From: Inquilinus limosus DSM 16000
Lineage (GTDB): Bacteria > Pseudomonadota > Alphaproteobacteria > DSM-16000 > Inquilinaceae
Assembly: GCF_000423185.1 (NCBI RefSeq)
Contig: NZ_AUHM01000014.1
Coordinates: 1-64,000, forward strand
Length of the DNA stretch: 64,000 bases
Direction of reading: 5' to 3'
Shown here: positions 1 through 7,059 of the stretch, in pieces
How the letters are laid out: each line of letters begins with the position of its first letter
How positions within the stretch are numbered: the first letter of the stretch is position 1
Translations under genes and position numbers: made by a program
Notes under the pieces: generated by a model
Database searches by the model: none
What the model was told of the DNA's origin: nothing
What the model saw: the letters and a program-made list of their open reading frames with translations, nothing else

Positions 1-10
1 CAGGCCGCGC

Positions 11-781
11 TCAGCCGCTGCCCGGTTTCGGCAGCCAGGGAGCGCGGTCGAGCCGTTTGCCGGTCTCGATGTCATACCAGCCCTGGACCGGGATCTTGTC
101 GCTCTCGTCGAGATGCCAGTAGCGGCCGGCATCCGGTCCGTCCTCGGGCCACCAGGGCACGGGGGGCTTGTCGCCGTCCTTGGCCGCCTTCTTCCGCCGT
201 CCGAACCAGTCGGCGCCGGAATACTCCGGGTCCAGCCAGGCCGGGTCGGGGCGGATGCGCAGGTCGCGGCAGAGCTGGAAGACGATCGCCTCCAGCGCAT
301 GCTCGGAGAGGGAGAGGTCGGCGTCGATCGCCGGGTCGTCGACCAGCCGCTTCCACATCGCGGCGATCTGCGCCTCGCAGGTCTCGGCATCGAGGTCGCG
401 GTTGGCGGCGACCGAGCAGGCGACGGCGCGGGCCACCCGGTGGCGGCGCGTCTCCTTCGCCGCGGCGCTGTCGCGGGCATGGACGGCGACCATCTCCGCC
501 ATCTCCTGGCGCTTCTTGGCGAGGTGGAGCTTGAGCGCCAGGACGTGGCGGACGCCGCGGCCGGCACGCTCGAAAACCAGCCCGAACTCCTTGGCCTTGG
601 CGGCGTCATCGGCCTCGACGGCGGCCATCGTGGCCCGGTGCATCGCCTCCGCCTGCTGCATCGCCATCTCCGCCAGCCGGTCGAGCATGCGCGCCGCCCG
701 CTCCGCCTCGGCCGGGTCGAGGCCCGGGGCGGCTGGCTGGGGAGTGGGGACGGAGTGCGGCGTGTTCATGGAACATATCAT
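11..781 (-). CDS. Hypothetical protein, helical, possibly SOS-regulated
   Basis: I do not recognise this 256-residue protein. It has no signal peptide or membrane segment. The first 100 residues are rich in Ala, Glu, Met and Arg and look helical, possibly coiled coil. Residues 120-190 keep a Cys/Trp/Leu pattern, and the tail is rich in Trp, Pro and Lys. Two in-frame ATGs compete as start, at 781 and at 769 (MNTPHS); neither has a clear Shine-Dalgarno. A GAAC-N7-GAAC repeat (GTTC-N7-GTTC on the coding strand) overlaps both starts and matches the alphaproteobacterial LexA consensus. The gene stands alone, with 184 bases to the next gene. Function is unknown; damage-inducible expression is only an inference from the box. 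Confidence 0.7.
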   Translation of the reverse strand: MICSMNTPHSVPTPQPAAPGLDPAEAERAARMLDRLAEMAMQQAEAMHRATMAAVEADDAAKAKEFGLVFERAGRGVRHVLALKLHLAKKRQEMAEMVAVHARDSAAAKETRRHRVARAVACSVAANRDLDAETCEAQIAAMWKRLVDDPAIDADLSLSEHALEAIVFQLCRDLRIRPDPAWLDPEYSGADWFGRRKKAAKDGDKPPVPWWPEDGPDAGRYWHLDESDKIPVQGWYDIETGKRLDRAPWLPKPGSG

Positions 782-785
782 GAAC
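771..785. promoter_or_regulatory. Candidate LexA box GTTC-N7-GTTC
   Basis: The plus strand reads GAACATATCATGAAC, the direct repeat GAAC-N7-GAAC used by alphaproteobacterial LexA. It sits on the start codon of the leftward hypothetical gene. A wider inverted repeat GTTCATG/CATGAAC (764-770 and 779-785) surrounds it. Eight fixed bases can occur by chance in 64 kb, so the argument rests mainly on its position. Confidence 0.35.
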
Positions 786-965
786 GAGGTACGCGGAGTT
801 AAGCAATGAACATTGTGTTAACCAGGGCGAAGGCACGTCGGCTCGAGCTCGTGTGCGCTTTAGGAGGGCGGCGGGGCGAGTGCTCTGCCGGGGGATGCTG
901 ACCGTCGCCTTTGGGCGGAAAGCGGAACTCCTGCGAAGATCCTGGTCAGCACGCTATCTTACGGA

Positions 966-1184
966 ATGACTGAAAAGATTCTCAGAGAGATCGTGAATCC
1001 AACAGGAACCGAAAAGGTTCTGATCGTGCAGCGCTCCGACGACAGATTCACCTACAAGCGCCAATTCCATGATGGAAGCGGCTGGAGTCTTCCGACCATC
1101 GATGCCGGCATCTACGACTCTCCCGACACGGCTGAGACCGAGGCGAGACAACGGATTGGGTGGTTGAGGGCGCTATTCCACTGA
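966..1184 (+). CDS. Small hypothetical protein
   Basis: This is a 72-residue soluble protein of mixed charge with aromatic residues and a C-terminal WLRALFH. It has no signal peptide, membrane segment or motif I recognise. The start ATG at 966 has no evident ribosome binding site. The base composition is slightly less GC-rich than the neighbours. It lies convergent to the broken MFS gene. It could be a genuine small conserved protein or a chance frame. Confidence 0.45.
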   Translation: MTEKILREIVNPTGTEKVLIVQRSDDRFTYKRQFHDGSGWSLPTIDAGIYDSPDTAETEARQRIGWLRALFH

Positions 1185-1303
1185 TGGCTGCAAGGGTCGA
1201 ATCCAGCCCACAGCGTCCCTTTCGATAAGGGCGGCGCGAGGCCGCCCGCCGCGGCAGCGCCGAATAACCCATGCGGCCAAGGCGGGCTTTCCGCCTTCGC
1301 CGG

Positions 1304-2504
1304 CTATGCCGGCGGAACGCCGGGCGCAACCTTGTTCAGCCGGACGGCTGCGGCGGCGGCCAGCAGGCCGAGGAAGGAGGCCAGCAGCATCAGCGCCATC
1401 AGGAGCGCAGGCGACGGCTCGCCGGACAGGGCGAGGCCCGTCAGCGTCGTCATCAGCGCGCCGCCCAGGACGGTCAGCGCGCCGGTGATGCCGGCCGCGC
1501 TTCCCGCCAGCCGCGGGCGCACCGACATCGCCCCGGCATTGCTGTTCGGCATCGTCATGCCGTTGCCCAGCCCGACGAAGATGGTGCATCCGAAATACAG
1601 AGCCGGCGCCAGATGGCCCGTGGCGATGACCGCGAGGCCGAGCAGAAGGCCCAGGCAGGCAGGCCAGCATCCGGCCGATCAGCATGACCGTCGTCGGCGG
1701 ATGCCGGCCGGCAAGGCGGCTGGCCAGCCAGCTGCCGGCCATGAAGCCCGCGGTGATGCTGCCGACGAACACCCCCAGCTCCGCCGTGCCGATCCCGAAC
1801 ACCGTGGCGACAAGGGGCGCCCCGGCCAGGAATACGTAGAAGGCGCCGGTCGAGAAGGCCGTGCACAGCGCGTAGCACCAGAACGCCGGCTCCCGCAGCA
1901 GCGCGGTCAGGCGCCTGCCGTCATGTCCCGCGCCGGCCGAGGGCCGGTTGGTTTCGCCCAGATCCGCCCATGCCAGGCCCAAAAGCCCCACCCCGGCCGC
2001 GGCATAGAGCAGGAAGACCATGCGCCAGCCGAAGGCGGCGTCCAGAACGCTGCCCAGCATCGGTCCCAGCATCGGGGCCAGTGCCATCGCCATGCCGATG
2101 CGGCCCAAGAGCCGCGCGGCCTCGGCCTCCCCGGCCGTGTCGCGAACGATCGCGAGGGACAGGACGTAGCCCGACACCACCGCCGCCTGCAGCATCCGGA
2201 ACGCCAGCAGCATCCACACGGTCCCGGCCGTCGCGCAGCCGAGCGACGCGAGCGTGAAGACCGCGAGCGCCGCGAGCAGCACCGGACGCCGGCCGATCCG
2301 GTCGGACAGCGGACCTACTGCGAGCTGGACCGCGGCCGTGACGGCGAGATACCCGCCGAGGGCAAGGCTGACCAAGGCATAGTCGGCATCGAGATCCCGC
2401 GCGATGTTGGCCAGCGACGGCACGATCATGTTCAGCGTCACCGTCGAGGTGGCGGTCATCAGGATCAGCGTCGCCAGGGCCGGGGGGCCGCTTGCCTTGC
2501 GCAT
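1304..2504 (-). pseudogene. Bcr/CflA-type MFS drug efflux transporter, frameshifted
   Basis: The first half from ATG 2504 reads as a drug/H+ antiporter of the Bcr/CflA group: several hydrophobic helices, the loop motif LSDRIGRRPVLLAA, and the helix 5 GPMLG motif. The frame breaks in a CAGG x3 tandem repeat at 1652-1663. The second half continues in another frame (LGLLLGLAVIATG, then GMTMPNSNAG) to a stop at 1304. Removing one 4-base unit restores a 398-residue protein, the normal family length of about 400. An upstream ATG at 2558 lies in a terminator hairpin and is unlikely to be the start. As written the product is truncated; slippage at the repeat could restore it. A leader peptide and attenuator precede it. 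Confidence 0.8.
1652..1663. repeat. CAGG x3 tandem repeat at the frameshift
   Basis: Three perfect CAGG units lie inside the MFS gene exactly where the reading frame is lost. Two units would give an intact frame. Unit gain by replication slippage explains the frameshift and would be reversible. It is not a homopolymer, so a simple sequencing error is less likely. Confidence 0.75.
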
Positions 2505-2530
2505 CGGTTCAGAATCCCTGAAAACAAAAA

Positions 2531-2554
2531 GCCCCCGAACGATGGTTCGGGGGC
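2531..2554 (-). terminator. Rho-independent terminator (attenuator) before MFS gene
   Basis: A perfect 10-bp stem, GCCCCCGAAC/GTTCGGGGGC, has a 4-base loop. On the minus strand it is followed by a T-rich run (complement of 2521-2530). It lies between the leader peptide stop (2580) and the MFS start (2504), so it ends transcription before the transporter unless prevented. Confidence 0.8.
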
Positions 2555-2593
2555 GCATGGCGAACGGATATGGCTTCCGCTACCGGGCCATGC
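2555..2593 (-). promoter_or_regulatory. Competing stem of the attenuator
   Basis: GCCATGC at 2587-2593 lies over the last codons of the leader peptide. It can pair with GCATGGC at 2555-2561, immediately before the terminator stem. A nested CGGA/TCCG pair lies inside. A ribosome stalled at the end of the leader would mask the first arm and change folding upstream of the terminator, the logic of ribosome-mediated attenuation. Confidence 0.5.
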
Positions 2594-2630
2594 ACCTTTC
2601 ACCTACGACTGCGAAATTCGATTGAAGCAT
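2580..2630 (-). CDS. 16-residue leader peptide of the MFS transporter
   Basis: ATG at 2630 is preceded by a good AGGAG seven bases upstream. It encodes the 16-residue peptide MLQSNFAVVGERCMAR, followed by TAG. The stop lies 25 bases before a perfect rho-independent hairpin and 76 bases before the MFS start. Short translated leaders followed by terminators control many antibiotic-resistance genes, where drug-stalled ribosomes allow read-through. The peptide carries no run of one amino acid, so induction by a translation-blocking drug or by a sequence-specific stall at the C-M-A-R end is more plausible than amino-acid sensing. That is inference. Confidence 0.55.
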   Translation of the reverse strand: MLQSNFAVVGERCMAR

Positions 2631-2653
2631 CTGCTGTCTCCTGCGCAATGAAC

Positions 2654-2680
2654 ATATTATCAGATCGGCGCGCTGCGCAA
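2654..2680 (-). promoter_or_regulatory. Possible promoter for leader/MFS
   Basis: On the minus strand a TAATAT -10-like hexamer (2654-2659) follows a TTGCGC -35-like element (2675-2680), about 24 bases upstream of the leader ATG. The 15-base spacing is short, so this is tentative. Confidence 0.3.
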
Positions 2681-2771
2681 GTTCTGTTCTGGCTTCCGCT
2701 ATGGGCTCGTACCGGCTACTGACCCTCCCGGCAGCGACACCTCCTGTGGGTCGAAGCCGGTCCGCTGCGGG

Positions 2772-3035
2772 GTGGCCGCTGACTGGTTTCGACGCAAAGC
2801 GGCCAATACCGGAAAGGACATTCAGTACCAAGGAGCCCTAGGAGGCTCCGGTCTTAGTCCTAACACGAGCGGCTTCCGATACATGGATCCAAGGCAGGGT
2901 TATGCTGGCGGATATAGCTCGTATAATAATCCTGGCGGCCAGGCCGTTAATATCGGAACAGGAAGAACAATTGGCAAATCTGATCCTTCATGTTCACATT
3001 CTCGCCAAATGAGGAGTGACGATGACCACTCCTGA
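2772..3035 (+). pseudogene. Remnant of polymorphic-toxin C-terminal region
   Basis: The frame encodes GFRYMDPRQGYAGGYSSYNN followed by PGGQAVN and TGRTIGKSDP. This resembles the linker that ends many RHS-type or secreted polymorphic toxins (GYxxYYNxxGQPxNPxTGK, usually closing with WHIP). After KSDP the expected ending is found one frame away as HVHILAK, with a TGA at 3008-3010 just before the downstream ribosome binding site. A frameshift therefore probably lies near 2985-2992. No delivery or catalytic part remains upstream, and the only start is a GTG. From about 2830 the DNA is clearly richer in A+T than its surroundings. I read it as a decayed acquired cassette; identification rests on motif memory. 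Confidence 0.45.
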
Positions 3036-3672
3036 ACCACAGGTATCAATCCTGGATAGGTTGTTGGATCTCGAATTGAGCGCCATTACTTTTATTAGAG
3101 ACTATCTACAATTGCATTTTGATGGACCATATCTTAATCTATATACTTTGCCGATAGTTATAGATTCGGAAGAACGGACATGCGACAGTACATCGTTAAA
3201 ATATCGCAATGCTTTGTGTAATCAAATTGGTAAAAGAGTAGTGTCTACTGAAATCAACAAACAACAGAAGATGTCAATTGGCTTCGAAGATGGTGTTTTT
3301 TTCGTTGTATCGTTACGAGAAGAAGATCGTGTCGGCGAGGAGGCGGTGATGTTTCAGGATGGGACAGGAGAACTTTGGGACGTCTGGTGGCCACCCATTC
3401 ATGAACTGCCCCCGCGGACTGTCGACTCCTTCTCGGGCCACGCGGACGGCGGCGGGTCGGGAGCATCTCCGGATCGGATCCTACGGTCGTCGATCGGCAG
3501 CATCCGGCCACGGCCGCACGGTCGTTGCGGCAGAACGCCATGTGGATGGTCCTGGCAGAACAGGGGCCGGGCGTATCGCCGCCTGCGGCCCCTACCCAGC
3601 CGCACCGGCGACCGACCGACCCGCGCCGAGCCGGCGATCGCTGCCGCCGCCGGCAGCCCCGATGCCCGATAA
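3016..3672 (+). CDS. Putative immunity protein with read-through tail
   Basis: The first 124 residues look like a family of small acidic proteins often found beside polymorphic toxins: a segment ITFIRDYLQLHFDGPYLNLY, then IGKRVV, then FEDGVFFVVSLREED and an ending in WDVW (to 3387). A GAGGAG site precedes ATG 3022; GTG 3016 is an alternative. The immunity-like part is A+T-rich and codes in a style unlike the genome. After WDVW the frame runs on for 94 residues of Arg/Pro-rich sequence in GC-rich DNA that does not look like real protein. The native stop has probably been lost at a recombination junction near 3388. It would neutralise the toxin whose remnant lies just upstream. Confidence 0.5.
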   Translation: MTMTTPEPQVSILDRLLDLELSAITFIRDYLQLHFDGPYLNLYTLPIVIDSEERTCDSTSLKYRNALCNQIGKRVVSTEINKQQKMSIGFEDGVFFVVSLREEDRVGEEAVMFQDGTGELWDVWWPPIHELPPRTVDSFSGHADGGGSGASPDRILRSSIGSIRPRPHGRCGRTPCGWSWQNRGRAYRRLRPLPSRTGDRPTRAEPAIAAAAGSPDAR

Positions 3673-3844
3673 GCCCCTTATCGCGCGTGCCGTGATTGCA
3701 TTCGGCACTGGGACCGGATGCCCGCCATCGTTTGGAGCGGCCATTCAGCGGCCTTAGTTGAAACTTCCGCTTTCCACCCTTCGGAGATGGGCGGGGGCCT
3801 GCGGCTCTTTCGACCATGAACGTACCGGCACCGCCCGGTGAGGG
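3391..3844. other. Gene-poor stretch
   Basis: GC-rich DNA between the read-through point of the immunity-like gene and the DUF1772 gene. Open frames exist on both strands, but their products are Arg/Pro/Ala-rich and lack start signals or motifs. I see no RNA gene, repeat or terminator. Confidence 0.5.
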
Positions 3845-4357
3845 TCAGGCCGTCTTCCGGCCGTCCTCGAACCAGACCAGGGCCAGGCACAGCGCGGCTG
3901 CGCCGGCGGCGATCGTGCGCGCCCAGTTCCAGGCATCCCACGGCCCGAAATAGCGGGCCCGCGCCGCCGTCAGATCGGCTGCGCCATCCAGCGGAACCGT
4001 CGCCAGCCATTGGTTCAGCGGCACATTCGCCAGGAAGGTGAGGGCGAAGCCAGCGGTTCCGTAGAGGACCACCGCCGCGGCCAGCCAGACCTCCGACCGG
4101 CCGAAGCGGGCGCGGGCCAGCCGCAGCGCCAGCAGCGCCGCCGGGAAGGCGAGGGCGCCGAAGAAGGCGAAGGCGAAGACCGGGTTCCGGACGGTCGCGT
4201 TGATCGCCTGCATGGCGGCGATCGCGGCGCGATCGTCGAGCTGGGCCAGCCCGTACAGCACGGAACAGCCGTAGGCGTAGAAGAACCCGGCCGCCAACGC
4301 GACCGCGAGGGTCGACAGCGCCAGGAGGCCACGGTCGAGAAGCCGAAACGATGGCAT
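3845..4357 (-). CDS. DUF1772 membrane protein
   Basis: A 170-residue integral membrane protein with four predicted helices at about 10-32, 58-80, 88-112 and 148-164. The family signs are the segment FLANVPLNQWL before the last loop and a W-x-x-W-N near residue 140. DUF1772 proteins relate to fungal anthrone oxygenases, but bacterial members have no settled role. A GGAG lies close upstream of ATG 4357. The gene is divergent from a TetR regulator across an 83-base gap holding a perfect palindrome, so it is very likely that regulator's target. Confidence 0.8.
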   Translation of the reverse strand: MPSFRLLDRGLLALSTLAVALAAGFFYAYGCSVLYGLAQLDDRAAIAAMQAINATVRNPVFAFAFFGALAFPAALLALRLARARFGRSEVWLAAAVVLYGTAGFALTFLANVPLNQWLATVPLDGAADLTAARARYFGPWDAWNWARTIAAGAAALCLALVWFEDGRKTA

Positions 4358-4379
4358 GCTGATCTCCCGGATCTGTACC

Positions 4380-4393
4380 GTACCGATCGGTAC
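4380..4393. promoter_or_regulatory. Palindromic operator GTACCGATCGGTAC
   Basis: A perfect 14-bp palindrome between the divergent DUF1772 and TetR genes. A related half-site GTACGGATCGGT lies at 4431-4442, overlapping the TetR start, and a partial GTACC lies just to the left. This suits a TetR homodimer repressing both genes. Confidence 0.65.
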
Positions 4394-4440
4394 TGATATG
4401 CTGCAGCGAATGAGGCCGAAGGGTCAAGAGGTACGGATCG

Positions 4441-5058
4441 GTGTCACGACAGACCGAGGAGCGGCGGCGGGCGGTGCTGGATGCCGCCCTGGCGGTGCTG
4501 GAGCGCCAGGGCTATGCCGGCACCAGCATGCTCGACATCGCCCGCGCGGCCCGGGCGTCGAAGGAAACGCTCTACGCCTGGTTCGGCGACAAGAAGGGGC
4601 TGTTCACGGCGTTGGTCGCGGACAATGCCGCGGCCCTGAACGCCATGGTCGACGCCATGCTCGCCGACCCGGAGGAGGCGCCGATCCGCGGCGTGCTGTC
4701 GGATTTCGGTTCGGCGCTGCTCGGCCTGCTGCTGGGACCGCGGGCGGTGGCGATCAACCGCGCCGCGGCGGCGGAGGCGGCGCAGGACAGCGAGTTCGGG
4801 CGCCTCCTCGTCGCCTCCGGCCGCGGGGCGACAGGCGGCCGGGTGGTGGCCCTGCTGCGGGACCGGGCCGCCCGCGGCGAAATCGAGATCGCCGATCCGG
4901 AGGACGCCTTCTCGGTCTTTCTCGGCCTGCTGCTGCGCGACCTGCAGATCCAGGTGCTGGTCGGGGCTGCGTCAGCGCCGGACGACAAGGCCCTGCGGCA
5001 GCGGGCGGAAGCGGCGGCGGATCTTTTCCTGCGGCTCTACGGGGCGGGGCGCGGCTGA
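4441..5058 (+). CDS. TetR/AcrR family regulator
   Basis: A 205-residue TetR-type repressor. Residues 8-55 hold the helix-turn-helix: AVLERQGYAGTSMLDIARAA, followed by SKETLYAWFGDKKGLF. The C-terminal two-thirds is the helical ligand and dimer domain. The start is GTG 4441, with AGAGG eight bases upstream. It faces away from the DUF1772 gene across a palindromic operator, which implies autoregulation and control of that membrane protein. The ligand cannot be inferred. It ends five bases from the convergent Lrp gene. Confidence 0.88.
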   Translation: MSRQTEERRRAVLDAALAVLERQGYAGTSMLDIARAARASKETLYAWFGDKKGLFTALVADNAAALNAMVDAMLADPEEAPIRGVLSDFGSALLGLLLGPRAVAINRAAAAEAAQDSEFGRLLVASGRGATGGRVVALLRDRAARGEIEIADPEDAFSVFLGLLLRDLQIQVLVGAASAPDDKALRQRAEAAADLFLRLYGAGRG

Positions 5059-5062
5059 GCCG

Positions 5063-5560
5063 TCACGCCCCGATCGGCACCTTGGTCTCGTACTTCACCC
5101 GCGACAGGTTGAAGCTGGTGCGGAAGCGCCGGATGTTGTGCTCGTTCGCCAGCACGCGCCGGCAGAACAGGTTGTAGGCCTCCATGTCGCGGCAGGTGAC
5201 GACCAGGAGGTAATCGATCTCGCCGGAGACGAAATAGCATTGCTGCACCTCCGGCTCTGCCGCGATCTTGCGCTCGAAGGCGGCCAGCACGTCCTCGCGC
5301 TGGCGGTCCAGCTCGACCCCGACGAAGGCGACGATGGTCTGGCCGACCTTCTCCGGGTCCACCAGGGCCACGTCGCGCACCACCACCCCTTCCTGGCGCA
5401 GCCGCCGCACCCGTTTCAGGCAGGCCGGCGGCGACAGGCCGACGCGCTCGGCCAGGGCCAGGTTGGTGACCTGGTTGTCCTCCTGCAGCGCGTCGAGGAT
5501 GCGGCGGTCGATGGCGTCGAGCTGGGCCGGGGCAGGGCGGGGGCGGTCGGGACTTTTCAT
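5063..5560 (-). CDS. Lrp/AsnC family regulator
   Basis: A 165-residue regulator. Residues 14-60 form the winged helix-turn-helix (LDAIDRRILDALQEDNQVTN, then LAERVGLSPPACLKRVRRL). The rest is the AsnC/RAM ligand domain with EVQQCYFVSGEIDYLL. I chose ATG 5560 because it gives the usual family length; an upstream extension in the same frame looks non-coding. It is divergent from an SHMT-like PLP enzyme 116 bases away. Lrp-type regulators commonly control adjacent amino-acid metabolism, so this enzyme or its substrate is the probable target or ligand. Confidence 0.88.
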   Translation of the reverse strand: MKSPDRPRPAPAQLDAIDRRILDALQEDNQVTNLALAERVGLSPPACLKRVRRLRQEGVVVRDVALVDPEKVGQTIVAFVGVELDRQREDVLAAFERKIAAEPEVQQCYFVSGEIDYLLVVTCRDMEAYNLFCRRVLANEHNIRRFRTSFNLSRVKYETKVPIGA

Positions 5561-5676
5561 GGATTTCCTCGAGGTGGCGCCGGCACATTCCACGACGGAA
5601 ATTCCGGTCCTGCAAATCGAAATCCGTTTCCGCCGATTTCGTCCTAGCCTCGACGAACGTCGAACAGGAGGCGGAC

Positions 5677-7035
5677 ATGGACTCACCGGATCTGTCGAAC
5701 CGCATCGAGGTGCACGACCGCGAGGCGCTGGCGGCGGCGCGCGCCGTGCTGGACGCCTGCGCGGATGCCGCGGCGATGGGGGAGGCGGTCAAGGCCGCCG
5801 TCGGGCGCAACGCGGCCTGGCGCGGCGAGGAGTGCATCAACCTCTTGGCGCCCGAGGCGCCGACCAGCCCGGGCGTGCGGGCGCTGCTGGCGGCGGAGAT
5901 CGGCACCCGCGCGGCGGAGGGCCATATCGGCCGGGTCAACCGCTGGTTCGCCGGCACCCGCCATATCGACGAGGTCGAGGCGCTGTGCGTCGAGCTGCTG
6001 AAGCGGCATTTCCGCTGCAGCTACGCCGACCACCGGCTCTGCGCCTCGATGATCGGCAACGCCGTGGTCTACACCGCGCTGACCGCGCCGGGCGACGTGG
6101 TGATGACGGCGGCGCAGCCGGTCGGCGGCCATTCCTCGAACCGGGCCGACGGGCCGGCCGGCGCCATGGGCCGCACCATCGTCGACATCCCGATGGATCC
6201 CGAGGAGCTGGTGGTCGACATCGACCTGTTCCGCCGGGCGGCGCCGCTGGCCCGGCCCAAGCTGGTGGCGCTGGGCCTATCGATGACGCTGTTCCCGCAG
6301 CCGGTGGCGGCGATGCGCGAGGTGATCGCGGAGTGGGGCGGCCGCTTCTTCTTCGACGCGGCGCATCAGCTGGGCCTGATCGGCGGCGGCCAGTTCCAGG
6401 ATCCGCTGAAGGAGGGGGCGGACATCATCACCGGCTCGGCCGGCAAGACCTTCGCCGGGCCGCAATCCGGCATCCTCTTGTGGGACGACCCGACCATCAC
6501 CGAGGCGGTGACCACCGCGGTCTTCCCGGTCTGGGCCGCGACGCACCAGGTCAACCGTGTGGCGGCGCTGGCCCTGGCGACGGCCGAGGCGATCGCCTTC
6601 GGCGCGGCGCTGCAGGCGCAGATCGTCGCCAATGCCCGGGCCCTGGCGCGGGCGCTGCAGGAGCGGGGCGTGCCGATGCTCGGCGCGCACAAGGGCTTCA
6701 CCACCACGCATCAGGCGATCGCCGACGCCCGGAACTTCGGCCGCGGCCTGGCGGCGGCGCAGACGCTGGAGCGCGCCAACCTGATCGTGAACAAGAACCT
6801 GCTGCCGGCCGACCGCAAGGAAGACTGGGACTATCCCGGCGGGCTGCGCATCGGCACCATCGAGGTCACCCGCTTCGGCATGCGCGAGCGCGAGATGGAG
6901 GCGATCGCCGAGCTGATCGCCCGTGTCCTGGTGCGCGGCGAGGCGCCTGAATCCGTCCGGCCGGATGCGGTGGCGCTGCGCCGGAGCTTCCCGACGCTGT
7001 ACTACTGCTTCGAGAACGGCCTCCCGCCGGCGTGA
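5677..7035 (+). CDS. SHMT-like PLP-dependent enzyme
   Basis: A 452-residue fold-type I PLP enzyme resembling serine hydroxymethyltransferase. DAAHQLGLIGGG matches the DxAH cofactor-ring motif, and GSAGKTFAGPQSGI matches the SHMT THKTLRGPRGG region with Lys257 as the probable Schiff-base lysine. The familiar TTTTHK string is replaced by ITGSAGK, so it is a divergent member rather than housekeeping GlyA. It could be an alpha-substituted serine hydroxymethyltransferase, an aldolase or a lyase. A GGAGG precedes ATG 5677. Divergence from an Lrp regulator supports a role in amino-acid catabolism. Confidence 0.7.
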   Translation: MDSPDLSNRIEVHDREALAAARAVLDACADAAAMGEAVKAAVGRNAAWRGEECINLLAPEAPTSPGVRALLAAEIGTRAAEGHIGRVNRWFAGTRHIDEVEALCVELLKRHFRCSYADHRLCASMIGNAVVYTALTAPGDVVMTAAQPVGGHSSNRADGPAGAMGRTIVDIPMDPEELVVDIDLFRRAAPLARPKLVALGLSMTLFPQPVAAMREVIAEWGGRFFFDAAHQLGLIGGGQFQDPLKEGADIITGSAGKTFAGPQSGILLWDDPTITEAVTTAVFPVWAATHQVNRVAALALATAEAIAFGAALQAQIVANARALARALQERGVPMLGAHKGFTTTHQAIADARNFGRGLAAAQTLERANLIVNKNLLPADRKEDWDYPGGLRIGTIEVTRFGMREREMEAIAELIARVLVRGEAPESVRPDAVALRRSFPTLYYCFENGLPPA

Positions 7036-7059
7036 GGGAGCGCGGCGTCGCTCCGGGCG

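Noticed and set aside
901-960. TGCTGACC/GGTCAGCA hairpin before the small gene at 966
   Set aside because: The 8-bp arms are about 40 bases apart with no other support for a regulatory role.
3254-3817. Leftward frame of 187 codons over the immunity-like gene
   Set aside because: Arg-rich, no start signal, and antisense to a better supported gene.
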